A stretch of 64,000 nucleotides of DNA from Streptomyces griseorubiginosus (lineage in GTDB: Bacteria > Actinomycetota > Actinomycetes > Streptomycetales > Streptomycetaceae), in contig NZ_KQ948735.1 of the NCBI RefSeq assembly GCF_001514195.1, forward strand, positions 1,105,413 to 1,169,412. The letters run 5' to 3'. Shown piece after piece: positions 9,655-19,866 of this stretch. The position numbers were made by a program, and so were the translations under genes. Every line of letters begins with the position of its first letter. Positions within the stretch are counted from its first letter, which is position 1. Below the pieces are notes generated by a model. That model did no database searches. It was not told the origin of the DNA and saw nothing but the letters and a program-made list of their open reading frames with translations.

Positions 9655-10182
9655 GACACCGACCTCATGGGGAAACGGTAGGGGAGCCGGGGGGTGGTGC
9701 CCAGAGGGTGTGCGGGAGGCCGGGGCTTGGGTGGGGCTCGGGGGGCGGATCGAGGTGCGTGGCGGGGGTCGGTGCAGTGGATCTGGCCGCGTGGCCGGGG
9801 CCTGTGTGGCGGACCGGGGTCGTGCGGCTGGGCCGGTGTGGTGGATCGAGCCGTGGGGCGGGGGCCTCTGTGGCAGGTCGAGGCGCGTGGCCGGGGCCGG
9901 CGCAGTGGATCGAGCCGTGGGGCGGGGGCCTGTGTGGCGGGTCGAGGTGCGTTGCCGGGGCCTGGGCGGTGGAGGAGCCGCGTGGCCCGCGCGCGGTCCG
10001 CGCACAGGCCCCCGGTCGCGCACACCACGAGCAGGCCGAGCCCGCTGACACCGACTTGCCCCCGCACGCCACACCTGGTCACGCGACCCGTCCGCCGCAC
10101 AGGGCCCGACAACGCGGCTTCTCCGCCGCACCGGCCCCGGCGCTGTCACCCGGAGCCGGCCTGATCCGCCGGACGGCCGGTG
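9655..10182. other. Gene-free stretch with GC-rich repeats
   Basis: This 528-base gap between two minus-strand genes holds the 64-bp tandem repeat and flanking G/C-skewed sequence. All six frames stay open for long stretches because stop codons are rare in such GC-rich sequence, but the predicted products are Pro/Arg/Gly repeats with no start site support. No promoter could be assigned. Confidence 0.6.
9749..9970. repeat. 64-bp degenerate tandem repeat, about 3.5 copies
   Basis: Full units start at 9777, 9841 and 9905, exactly 64 bases apart, each beginning GTGGATC and containing GGGGCCTGTGTGGC-like and GAGGTGCGTGGCCGGGG-like blocks. A partial unit precedes them from about 9749. The last two units are nearly identical. 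Because 64 is not a multiple of three, the repeat cannot encode a repeated peptide in one frame. Confidence 0.85.
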
Positions 10183-10644
10183 CTAGCGGGTGGGGGCGTC
10201 GCGCAGGAGGCAGGTCAGGCGGGCGCTGCAGACGCGTCGGCCTTCCTCGTCGCTGATCACGATCTCGTACGTAGCGGTGGAGCGCCCCCGGTGCAGGGGC
10301 GTGGCCACGCCGGTGACCAGGCCGGAGCGCGCCCCGCGGTGGTGGGTGCAGTTCAGGTCCACGCCGACCGCGATCTTGGAGCTGCCGGCGTGCAGCATGG
10401 AGCCGACCGACCCGAGGGTCTCGGCGAGGACGGCGGAGGCGCCGCCGTGCAGGAGCCCGTACGGCTGGGTGTTGCCCTCGACGGGCATGGTGCCGACGAC
10501 CCGGTCGGCGGAGGCCTCGAGGATCTCGACGCCCATGCGGGTGCCCAGGTGCCCTGCGGAGAACATCGCGACGAGGTCCACGCCGAGGGCGGCGTACTCG
10601 TCGATGACCTCCTGCGGGAACGTGACGTGCTGCTGCTCACCCAT
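10183..10644 (-). CDS. PaaI/hot-dog fold thioesterase
   Basis: 153-residue cytoplasmic acyl-CoA thioesterase of the PaaI/YdiI-like hot-dog superfamily. The signature YGLLHGGASAVLAETLGS carries the HGG turn and the acidic residue (E) used as general base, and NCTHHRGARSGLV matches the second half of the fold. It probably hydrolyses aromatic or medium-chain acyl-CoA; the exact substrate is not evident. It lies 55 bases behind the molybdoenzyme gene on the same strand and may be co-transcribed with it. Confidence 0.88.
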   Translation of the reverse strand: MGEQQHVTFPQEVIDEYAALGVDLVAMFSAGHLGTRMGVEILEASADRVVGTMPVEGNTQPYGLLHGGASAVLAETLGSVGSMLHAGSSKIAVGVDLNCTHHRGARSGLVTGVATPLHRGRSTATYEIVISDEEGRRVCSARLTCLLRDAPTR

Positions 10645-10699
10645 GGGCCCGGGCTCCGTTCATCGTGTGCGGTACGGCTGCCTACGGCTGAGCAAACGC

Positions 10700-12979
<2,280 letters not shown>

Positions 12980-13019
12980 CGCGCACTCTCCTTCGCCTAC
13001 ACGTGCGAGTACGTCCCCG

Positions 13020-13042
13020 ATCCTCCCACGCGCCGCTGACAA
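13020..13042 (-). promoter_or_regulatory. Candidate RecA-NDp/PafBC-type promoter before molybdoenzyme gene
   Basis: On the minus strand TTGTCAGCGG (13042-13033), seven bases, then GAGGAT (13025-13020). This differs from the consensus TTGTCAGTGG-N7-TAGGNT at one position in the upstream element and one in the -10. About 40 bases of leader would precede the ATG. Confidence 0.45.
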
Positions 13043-13325
13043 CGATCACGCCCGGGAGGGAGACGGAACGGGAGCGTGTGATCCACGGCGTTCGGGGTGC
13101 GCTCGTCCATCGGCGGAGGCGTGGGGTGGGGGAGGGGCGCCGGTGTGTGCCCGGGGGAGCGTTCGCGAGCGGCGGTGGCTGCGTCGGGGGCCCGGCGGTG
13201 GGCGCGGTTCCGTCGGGGCGGGTGTCCGTCACCGGTGCACCCGTGGCCGGAGGTGGGCACACCGGCGCCGTCGGCTCCCTTGTTCGGGGGCCGCGGTCGG
13301 ACCCGGCGGAGTGCGTGGCGTCCGA

Positions 13326-13348
13326 GTGTCAGTGGCGCGTGGCAGGAT
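13326..13348 (+). promoter_or_regulatory. RecA-NDp/PafBC-type damage-inducible promoter of polA
   Basis: GTGTCAGTGG (13326-13335), seven bases, CAGGAT (13343-13348), then seven bases to the GTG start at 13356. It matches the actinobacterial LexA-independent damage promoter at 9 of 10 upstream-element positions. The short gap implies a leaderless mRNA and supports the chosen start. Confidence 0.7.
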
Positions 13349-13355
13349 CGGGGGC

Positions 13356-16085
13356 GTGGCAGAGACAGCAGCGAAGAAGACCGACACCAGCCCCGGCGGC
13401 AGCCGCCCGCGTCTGATGCTCATGGACGGGCACTCGCTGGCCTATCGCGCGTTCTTCGCGCTGCCCGCGGAGAACTTCACCACCGCGACCGGCCAGCCGA
13501 CGAACGCGATCTACGGCTTCGCGTCGATGCTGGCCAACACCCTGCGTGACGAGGCGCCCACCCACTTCGCGGTGGCCTTCGACGTGTCCAGGAAGACCTG
13601 GCGCTCCGAGGAGTTCACGGAGTACAAGGCCAACCGCTCCAAGACCCCGGACGAGTTCAAGGGCCAGGTCGAGCTGATCGGCGAGCTCCTGGACGCCATG
13701 CACGTCTCGCGGTTCGCGATCGACGGCTTCGAGGCGGACGACGTCATCGCCACCCTCGCGACCCAGGCCGAGGCCGAGGGCTTCGAGGTGCTCATCGTCA
13801 CCGGCGACCGCGACTCCTTCCAGCTGGTCTCCGAGCACACCACCGTCCTCTACCCGACGAAGGGCGTCTCCGAGCTGACCCGGTTCACTCCGGAGAAGGT
13901 CTTCGAGAAGTACGGCTTGACGCCCGCCCAGTACCCCGACTTCGCGGCCCTGCGCGGCGACCCGTCCGACAACCTCCCCGGCATCCCCGGCGTCGGCGAG
14001 AAGACCGCGGCCAAGTGGATCAACCAGTTCGGTTCGTTCGCGGAGCTCGTCGAGCGGGTCGAGGAGGTCAAGGGCAAGGCCGGACAGAACCTCCGCGACC
14101 ACCTGGAGGCCGTCAAGCTCAACCGCCGCCTCACCGAGATGGTGCGCACGGTCGAGCTGCCGAAGGCCGTCACCGACCTGGAGCGCCTGCCGTACGACCG
14201 CAAGACCCTCGCGATGATCCTGGACACCCTGGAGATCAGGAACCCCTCGCTGCGCGAGCGCCTGCTGGCCGTCGACCCGGGCGCCGAGGAGGCGGCGGGC
14301 GCACCTGCCGCCGCGCCGGGCGTCGCGGTGGACGGCACCGTGCTCGGCACCGGCGAGCTGGCCGGCTGGCTCGCCGAGCACGGCGCACAGCAGGCCCTGG
14401 GTCTCGCCACCGTCGACACCTGGGCCCTGGGCACCGGTTCCGTCGCCGAGGTCGCGCTCGCCGCGTCCGGCGGGGCCGCCGCCTGGTTCGACCCCGCCGA
14501 GCTGGACGAGGCCGACGAGCGGGCCTGGACCGCCTGGCTCGCGGACGCCGACCGGCCGAAGGTCCTGCACAACGCCAAGGGCGCCATGCGCGTCTTCGCC
14601 GAGCACGGCTGGTCCGTCGCCGGAGTCGGCATGGACACCGCGCTGGCCGCCTACCTCGTCAAGCCCGGACGCCGGTCCTTCGACCTGGACGCGCTGTCCC
14701 TGGAGTACCTGGGCCGGGAGCTGGCGCCCGCCGCGACGGCCGACGGACAGCTGGCCTTCGGGGCGGACGACGGGGCCGAGGCCGAGGCGCTGATGGTCCA
14801 GGCGCGGGCCGTGCTCGACCTGGGCGCCGCCTTCGAGGGCCGCCTGGAGGAGGTCGGCGCGGCGGACCTGCTGCGGGACATGGAGCTGCCCACCTCCGCG
14901 CTGCTGGCCCGCATGGAGCGGCACGGCATCGCCGCCGACCGGGCCCACCTGGAAGCCATGGAGCAGATGTTCGCCGGGGCGGTCCAGCAGGCCGTGAAGG
15001 AGGCGCACGCGGCGGCGGGACACGAGTTCAACCTCGGCTCGCCCAAGCAGTTGCAGGAAGTCCTCTTCGGTGAGCTGGGTCTGCCGAAGACGAAGAAGAC
15101 GAAGACCGGCTATACGACGGACGCGGACGCGCTGGCGTGGCTGGCGACCCAGACGGACAACGAACTGCCGGTGATCATGCTCCGGCACCGGGAGCAGGCC
15201 AAGCTGCGGGTCACCGTGGAGGGCCTGATCAAGACGATCGCCGCGGACGGCCGGATCCACACGACGTTCAACCAGACCGTCGCGGCGACGGGCCGGCTGT
15301 CGTCCACGGACCCGAACCTCCAGAACATCCCGGTCCGCACGGACGAGGGGCGGGCGATCCGGCGCGGGTTCGTGGTGGGGGAGGGCTTCGAGTCCCTCAT
15401 GACCGCGGACTACAGCCAGATCGAGCTGCGTGTGATGGCGCACCTCTCCGAGGACGAGGGGCTCATCGAGGCGTTCACGTCGGGCGAGGACCTGCACACC
15501 ACCGCCGCGTCGCAGGTGTTCGGGGTCGAGCCGGACGCGGTCGACGCGGAGATGCGGCGCAAGATCAAGGCGATGTCGTACGGGCTGGCGTATGGGCTGT
15601 CGGCGTTCGGGCTCTCGCAGCAGCTGAACATCGAGGCGGGTGAGGCGCGGGCGCTGATGGACGCGTACTTCGAGCGGTTCGGCGGGGTGCGGGACTATCT
15701 GCGGCGGGCGGTCGACGAGGCGCGGGCCACGGGGTACACGGCGACGCTGTTCGGGCGGCGGCGCTACCTCCCCGACCTCAACAGCGACAACCGCCAGCGG
15801 CGTGAGGCGGCCGAGCGGATGGCGCTGAACGCGCCGATCCAGGGCACGGCGGCGGACATCGTGAAGATCGCGATGCTCAAGGTGGACGGGGCGCTGCGGG
15901 AAGCGGGGCTCGGCTCCCGGATGCTGCTCCAGGTCCACGACGAAATCGTCCTCGAGGTGGCTCCGGGGGAGCGGGAGACCGCGGAGGCGATCGTGCGGCG
16001 GGAGATGGGGGACGCGGTGCGGTTGCGGGTGCCGTTGGGGGTCTCGGTGGGAGACGGGACGGACTGGGAGTCCGCAGCGCACTAG
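13356..16085 (+). CDS. polA: DNA polymerase I
   Basis: 909-residue repair and Okazaki-fragment polymerase. The N-terminal 5'-3' nuclease domain (about 12-300) keeps MDGHSLAYRAFFALP, EADDVIATLA and GDPSDNLPGIPGVGEKTA. The middle domain looks like a dead 3'-5' exonuclease: LATVDTWALG replaces the DxE motif and HNAKGAM replaces NLKYD. The polymerase domain has TADYSQIELRVMAHLS, the O helix RRKIKAMSYGLAYGLSAFG, and VHDEIVLEV. Tyr stands where E. coli has F762, as in mycobacterial PolA. GTG start is fixed by the leaderless promoter geometry; an open frame upstream is spurious. Confidence 0.97.
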   Translation: MAETAAKKTDTSPGGSRPRLMLMDGHSLAYRAFFALPAENFTTATGQPTNAIYGFASMLANTLRDEAPTHFAVAFDVSRKTWRSEEFTEYKANRSKTPDEFKGQVELIGELLDAMHVSRFAIDGFEADDVIATLATQAEAEGFEVLIVTGDRDSFQLVSEHTTVLYPTKGVSELTRFTPEKVFEKYGLTPAQYPDFAALRGDPSDNLPGIPGVGEKTAAKWINQFGSFAELVERVEEVKGKAGQNLRDHLEAVKLNRRLTEMVRTVELPKAVTDLERLPYDRKTLAMILDTLEIRNPSLRERLLAVDPGAEEAAGAPAAAPGVAVDGTVLGTGELAGWLAEHGAQQALGLATVDTWALGTGSVAEVALAASGGAAAWFDPAELDEADERAWTAWLADADRPKVLHNAKGAMRVFAEHGWSVAGVGMDTALAAYLVKPGRRSFDLDALSLEYLGRELAPAATADGQLAFGADDGAEAEALMVQARAVLDLGAAFEGRLEEVGAADLLRDMELPTSALLARMERHGIAADRAHLEAMEQMFAGAVQQAVKEAHAAAGHEFNLGSPKQLQEVLFGELGLPKTKKTKTGYTTDADALAWLATQTDNELPVIMLRHREQAKLRVTVEGLIKTIAADGRIHTTFNQTVAATGRLSSTDPNLQNIPVRTDEGRAIRRGFVVGEGFESLMTADYSQIELRVMAHLSEDEGLIEAFTSGEDLHTTAASQVFGVEPDAVDAEMRRKIKAMSYGLAYGLSAFGLSQQLNIEAGEARALMDAYFERFGGVRDYLRRAVDEARATGYTATLFGRRRYLPDLNSDNRQRREAAERMALNAPIQGTAADIVKIAMLKVDGALREAGLGSRMLLQVHDEIVLEVAPGERETAEAIVRREMGDAVRLRVPLGVSVGDGTDWESAAH

Positions 16086-16138
16086 CCTCCGGCGGTCGGC
16101 CGAATTTGTCTGCGGGTCCGGTGGGGGCGGGCGTCTTT

Positions 16139-16262
16139 GCGCAGTTCCCCGCGCCCCTGGACGCCTGCGGCAGCCCGCCCGGCCCCGTCGTGGCAAAGGT
16201 GAGCAAGGGCCCGTGGCGACCCAGGTCGACTGCAACCCCCCCAGGGGCGCGGGGAACTGCGC
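16139..16262. repeat. 22-nt interspersed inverted repeat flanking 80 bases
   Basis: GCGCAGTTCCCCGCGCCCCTGG in two blocks (16139-16150 and 16151-16160) is exactly reverse-complemented at 16241-16262. This motif family is scattered through Streptomyces intergenic regions. A shortened relative occurs downstream of rpsA at about 26228-26250. It can fold into a large hairpin behind polA and may serve as a terminator. Confidence 0.75.
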
Positions 16263-16383
16263 GACCAGCCACGACGCACCCGCACCCGCCGAACAACCGA
16301 ACCCGGCACCCAGCACAGCGCCCCATCACCCACGTGGACGAAGAACCCGCGCCCCCCACCCCACCCCCCGCCAGGATGCGCTC

Positions 16384-16722
16384 ATGGGTATACGCATGCT
16401 CCACCGCCGGACGGCCCCCGCGCAGGTGTGCGCCGAGCAGAGGGTGTTCTCCCTGCGGGCTCCAGCGCCGGCTCACTCCGTCGGTGCGAGTACCGCTCGG
16501 ATTCCGCAGGGGCTCACCGCACGTCTGCGCGGGGCCTGCGCAGCGCTTCGGCGCGGGGAACTGGTGCTCAGTTATCTGGCGCTGGTGCTCACCCTGTTCC
16601 CCAGGTCCCGTCCGATGCCCACCATGACGGTGTTCGTCGCGACGGAAGAGGCCGTCAGCGGGGGACCGGGACGTCGGCCTCCCGCGGAGCGCCCGGTGCC
16701 GGAGCCGGGCGCCACAGCCTGA
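16384..16722 (+). CDS. Small uncharacterised protein, possibly genuine
   Basis: 112 residues from the ATG at 16384 (starting MGIRMLHRRTAPAQV, with a C-terminal part LSYLALVLTLFPRSRPMPTMTVFVATEE). Third codon positions are mostly G/C, as expected for a Streptomyces gene, and one hydrophobic stretch could be a membrane segment. It overlaps the 3' end of the convergent DUF4184 gene by 68 bases, and part of it coincides with a copy of the GCGCGGGGAACTG repeat core, so it could be repeat-derived or decayed. I cannot assign a function. Confidence 0.45.
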   Translation: MGIRMLHRRTAPAQVCAEQRVFSLRAPAPAHSVGASTARIPQGLTARLRGACAALRRGELVLSYLALVLTLFPRSRPMPTMTVFVATEEAVSGGPGRRPPAERPVPEPGATA

Positions 16723-17497
16723 CGGCCAGGGCGTAGAGCAGGACCCCCGGCATCAGCCCGGCGCCGATTCCGAAGCACAGGGTGGGGATCAGATCCCAGG
16801 GTTTCGCGACGGCGCCCCAGTACGCCCACCACCGCACGGCCCGCTGGAGCGCGCCCACCGTCACGCAGCCGCCGATGACGACCAGCGCCCACCACCGGTC
16901 CCGGGAGGAGAGGTTCGGGACACCCGTCGGGGCCGATACGGGCGCGCGGCGCAGGGCGCGTACGCAGAACGCGGTGATGACCAGTGCCGCCACCGCCGAA
17001 CTGCCGTACTGGACGTACCAGTACAGCGGGGATCCGGCCACGGTCCGGTCGAGGACCGGCAGGAGCCGCAGGCCCCAGCGGTCGTGGTGGGTGAACGCGT
17101 CCCACACGACGTGGGTGAGGGTGCCCAGTGCGGCGGAGAGGTACCAGCGGGCGGCCAGGGCCGGGCTCAGCCGTGCCCGCGGGGTTCCGCAGCGGAGCAG
17201 GGCCGCCGGCGCGGACTGGCGGCGGCGGGGCAGCAGGGCCACCAGGGGCTCGCGCAGCAGCAGCCAGAGGCCCACTAGGGCCCAGGCGATGAGGACGTCG
17301 ACGGTGAGGACGCCCGGGAGGGAGTGCGTGACGGTGCCGAACTCCATCGCGCCGGAAAGGACACTCGCCGCGAAGTAGGTCATGTCGGGCGAGAAGGTTC
17401 CGGCCACCAGAACGGCCGGAACCAGTCCGCCCCGGCCGGTGCCGTCGGGGCGCAGCGCGGGCAGCGCCGCCGCCGCATGGCTCAGGGTGAACGGCAA
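16655..17497 (-). CDS. DUF4184 family integral membrane protein
   Basis: 280-residue polytopic membrane protein with about six hydrophobic segments (VDVLIAWALVGLWLLL, AVAALVITAFCVRAL, WALVVIGGCVTVGALQ and others). The N-terminal PFTLSHAAAALP and the segment ALGTLTHVVWDAFTHHDRWG, rich in His and Asp, are typical of DUF4184, which resembles membrane-bound metal-dependent hydrolases. The start is an unusual TTG at 17497; GAGGAG five bases upstream and the conserved MPFTLSH beginning support it. Transcribed divergently from the lytic transglycosylase. Confidence 0.85.
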   Translation of the reverse strand: MPFTLSHAAAALPALRPDGTGRGGLVPAVLVAGTFSPDMTYFAASVLSGAMEFGTVTHSLPGVLTVDVLIAWALVGLWLLLREPLVALLPRRRQSAPAALLRCGTPRARLSPALAARWYLSAALGTLTHVVWDAFTHHDRWGLRLLPVLDRTVAGSPLYWYVQYGSSAVAALVITAFCVRALRRAPVSAPTGVPNLSSRDRWWALVVIGGCVTVGALQRAVRWWAYWGAVAKPWDLIPTLCFGIGAGLMPGVLLYALAVRLWRPAPAPGAPREADVPVPR

Positions 17498-17644
17498 CAG
17501 GGCTCCTCACGAAGGGCGTTGGCCGGACGGCGGTTCGGGTGATCGCCGCAGTCCAGTATGGGCGACGCGACCCCACGCCGATCGAACATGGCCAACCGGT
17601 GAATATCGGGCACGAACCGGTGTTCGTGGAAAGGAAGTTGTCGT

Positions 17645-17765
17645 AGGGTCGCACGGGTCGCCGCGCTGGGGAGCCCGGTCGGAGGTGCGCCTCAGGAATT
17701 GCCGCGTGTCACAGGGGCAACCTCCAGGGTGGTTCGACCGTCAGAACGGGACGAGAGCGAAAGAC
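17645..17765 (+). promoter_or_regulatory. Probable ydaO-type cyclic di-AMP riboswitch
   Basis: The leader of the transglycosylase gene holds, in the order of the ydaO aptamer, a TCGC closing strand (about 17649), GCTGGGGAGCCC, GGAATT, CAGGGGCAACCTCC, the highly conserved CCGTCAG (about 17738-17744) and a closing AGCGA (17756-17760). Streptomyces cell-wall hydrolase genes such as rpfA are known to be controlled by this riboswitch. Assignment is by eye and needs a covariance-model search. Confidence 0.62.
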
Positions 17766-17804
17766 GGAGACGGGCGTTCGGCGTCCACAGGAGGGGTTCA
17801 CTTT

Positions 17805-19562
17805 ATGGCGGCGCAATTCGGCAGGAGGCTGGCCAAAGGGGCGACGACCACCGCCGTGGCGGCACTCGCGGTCGCGGCACTGTCCGCCTCCCAGGCCCCC
17901 GGGGTCACGGCCGACGACAACGGCAGAACGACCACCGCCGGTGCTGCCGAGGTCTCTCCCGATCCGGTCGCCGGGAACGGCGCCACCGGCAACTCGCCGT
18001 ACTACACGGACCTGCCGCCGCTGAACACACCGAGCCCCGCGCCGACCGACGGCAGCACGCCCTCCGTCTCCCCGGTCGAGAGCGAGGCCGGCATACCCGC
18101 GACCCTCCTCGACGCCTACAAGAAGGCCGAGACGGAACTCCGGGCGTCCAAGCCCGGCTGCAACCTGCCCTGGCAGCTGCTCGCCGCCATCGGCCAGGTC
18201 GAGTCGGGCCAGGCGCGCGGCGGCCGCGTCGACGCCGACGGCACCACGACCTCCAAGATCCTCGGCCCGCAGCTCGACGGCAACGGCTTCGCGCTCATCA
18301 AGGACACCGACCACGGCGTCTACGACGGCAACAGCTCCTACGACTCGGCCGTCGGGCCCATGCAGTTCATCCCGTCCACCTGGGCGTGGGCCGGCCGCGA
18401 CGGCAACGGCGACGGGGTGAAGGACCCGAACAACATCTACGACGCCGCCCTCGCCGCGGGCCACTACCTGTGCCGCAACAACTGGGACCTGGCGACCGGT
18501 GCCGGCCTGGAAGACGCGATCCTCAGCTACAACCCCTCACGGCACTACCTGAACACCGTCCTGTCGTGGCTGGAGTACTACCGCAAGGGCACCCACGAGA
18601 TCCCCGACGGCACCGGCACCGTCCCGGGCAGCCGCAGCGACGGCAGCACCGGCGGCTCCACCCCCTCGGCGCCCTCGACCTCCGCCCCCGGCACCACCGC
18701 GCCGAGCCGGCCCGGCAACGGCTCGACGAAGCCGAAGCCCACACCTCCGGCTCCGCCCTCGACCACCCCGCCCTCCTCGGGCGGCCCCAGCACGCCGCCG
18801 TCGACACCTCCCGTCACGCCCACCGAGTCGGTGGACCACCTGGAGGACTCGGGCACGCCGAAGCTCACCGCCATGGCCGGCGACGCGTTCGGCGACAAGA
18901 TCAGCACCAGGGCCGAGAACGCCGCCGGCATGGGCGTCCCCAAGGTGCGGATCCGCTTCACGATCGTCGGCGACACCGACGCCACGTTCGCGGGCGGCGA
19001 GAAGGTCGCCACCGCCCTCACCGGTTCCTCCGGCGTGGCCACCGCGCCGGCGCTCCAGGCGGGCGAGACCACCGGGAGCTTCACGGTCCGCACGACCCTC
19101 ATCGGCCGTACGGTCACCGCCCCCGACTACACGGCCACCGTCACCCAGCGCGTCGCCGACACCCTGGTCCGCACCACGACCACCGCCCTGACGTGCGCCC
19201 CGAACGGTGAGTTCGCCGACGCGGTCCAGCTGAAGGCCACTTACAAGAAGGCCGTCGCCGACAAGGTCGCCGTCACCGCCACCCTGATCACGTCGGCCGA
19301 CGACGCCACCGAGAACGCCAAGGGCCCCTACTTCAAGGACGCCGACGGCAAGACCGTCCGCACCCTGACGGGTCTGACGACGGACGCGGACGGCCTGCTG
19401 AAGCTGCCGCAGCTCTACTCCGACGACACCACCGGCACCTTCCTGCTGCGCGTCACCACCGCGGGCGGCGCCACCCTCGACGTGACCCTGACCGTGGCGG
19501 CGCCCGGCACGGACGCCTCCACGAGCCCCGAGCCGAGCCCGAGCCCCAGCGCGAGCTCGTAA
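17805..19562 (+). CDS. Secreted lytic transglycosylase with Pro/Thr-rich linker
   Basis: 585-residue secreted peptidoglycan hydrolase. The signal peptide GATTTAVAALAVAALSASQAP is followed by a low-complexity stretch, then a lytic transglycosylase domain (about 100-265): LPWQLLAAIGQVESGQ carries the catalytic Glu, and AVGPMQFIPSTW and YNPSRHYLNTVLSW complete the fold. A Pro/Ser/Thr linker and two Ig-like modules (TVTVT-type, about 340-560) form the C-terminus, probably for wall binding. The ATG at 17805 follows AGGAGGGG. The probable c-di-AMP riboswitch upstream links it to growth or germination control. Confidence 0.88.
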   Translation: MAAQFGRRLAKGATTTAVAALAVAALSASQAPGVTADDNGRTTTAGAAEVSPDPVAGNGATGNSPYYTDLPPLNTPSPAPTDGSTPSVSPVESEAGIPATLLDAYKKAETELRASKPGCNLPWQLLAAIGQVESGQARGGRVDADGTTTSKILGPQLDGNGFALIKDTDHGVYDGNSSYDSAVGPMQFIPSTWAWAGRDGNGDGVKDPNNIYDAALAAGHYLCRNNWDLATGAGLEDAILSYNPSRHYLNTVLSWLEYYRKGTHEIPDGTGTVPGSRSDGSTGGSTPSAPSTSAPGTTAPSRPGNGSTKPKPTPPAPPSTTPPSSGGPSTPPSTPPVTPTESVDHLEDSGTPKLTAMAGDAFGDKISTRAENAAGMGVPKVRIRFTIVGDTDATFAGGEKVATALTGSSGVATAPALQAGETTGSFTVRTTLIGRTVTAPDYTATVTQRVADTLVRTTTTALTCAPNGEFADAVQLKATYKKAVADKVAVTATLITSADDATENAKGPYFKDADGKTVRTLTGLTTDADGLLKLPQLYSDDTTGTFLLRVTTAGGATLDVTLTVAAPGTDASTSPEPSPSPSASS

Positions 19563-19710
19563 CCGGCACCCGACCCACCCCGGAGGGCGTCCTTTCCGCT
19601 ACGGCGGACAGGGCGCCCTCCGTCCGTGTGCGACCTGTTCTCATCTCGCCCGGGCGTTGCTACGGTGCCGGACCTGACGATGTATCAGTTCCTGCCGCGG
19701 GGAGGCGGAC

Positions 19711-19845
19711 ATGCGCGCCCTGATCGCCGCCACGACCGGCCTCGTCCTCGCGTTCGCGCTGGTCCTCGCGATCACCGCGATGGGGCAGCAGACGGGCCGG
19801 ACCTCTCCCAAGCCCCTGCTGACGACCGTCCCCGCCCACCCGTAA
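19711..19845 (+). CDS. SPW_0924-type small membrane peptide
   Basis: 44-residue peptide with one N-terminal hydrophobic segment (LIAATTGLVLAFALVLAIT) and the C-terminal sequence TSPKPLLTTVPAHP, which matches the SPW_0924 family of very short Streptomyces proteins. GGGGAGG at about 19700 gives a suitable ribosome site before the ATG. It sits 21 bases upstream of the DUF3068 gene and is probably in the same operon. Function unknown; likely a membrane-tethered or secreted peptide. Confidence 0.8.
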   Translation: MRALIAATTGLVLAFALVLAITAMGQQTGRTSPKPLLTTVPAHP

Positions 19846-19866
19846 CCGTCCGCCCGGGAGGCCGAG

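Larger units (their letters stand above)
12980..13355. other. Divergent intergenic region between molybdoenzyme gene and polA
   Basis: This 376-base gap contains a promoter-like element for each flanking gene (13020-13042 minus, 13326-13348 plus). The middle is GC-rich with long spurious open frames on both strands. I find no convincing small gene. Confidence 0.55.

Noticed and set aside
9694..10164. Several 150-210 residue open frames in the repeat region
   Set aside because: Products are Gly/Arg/Pro repeats arising from a non-triplet repeat; no ribosome sites.
13329..16316. 995-residue open frame antisense to polA
   Set aside because: It is the complement of a strongly conserved gene and results from the scarcity of stop codons at high GC.
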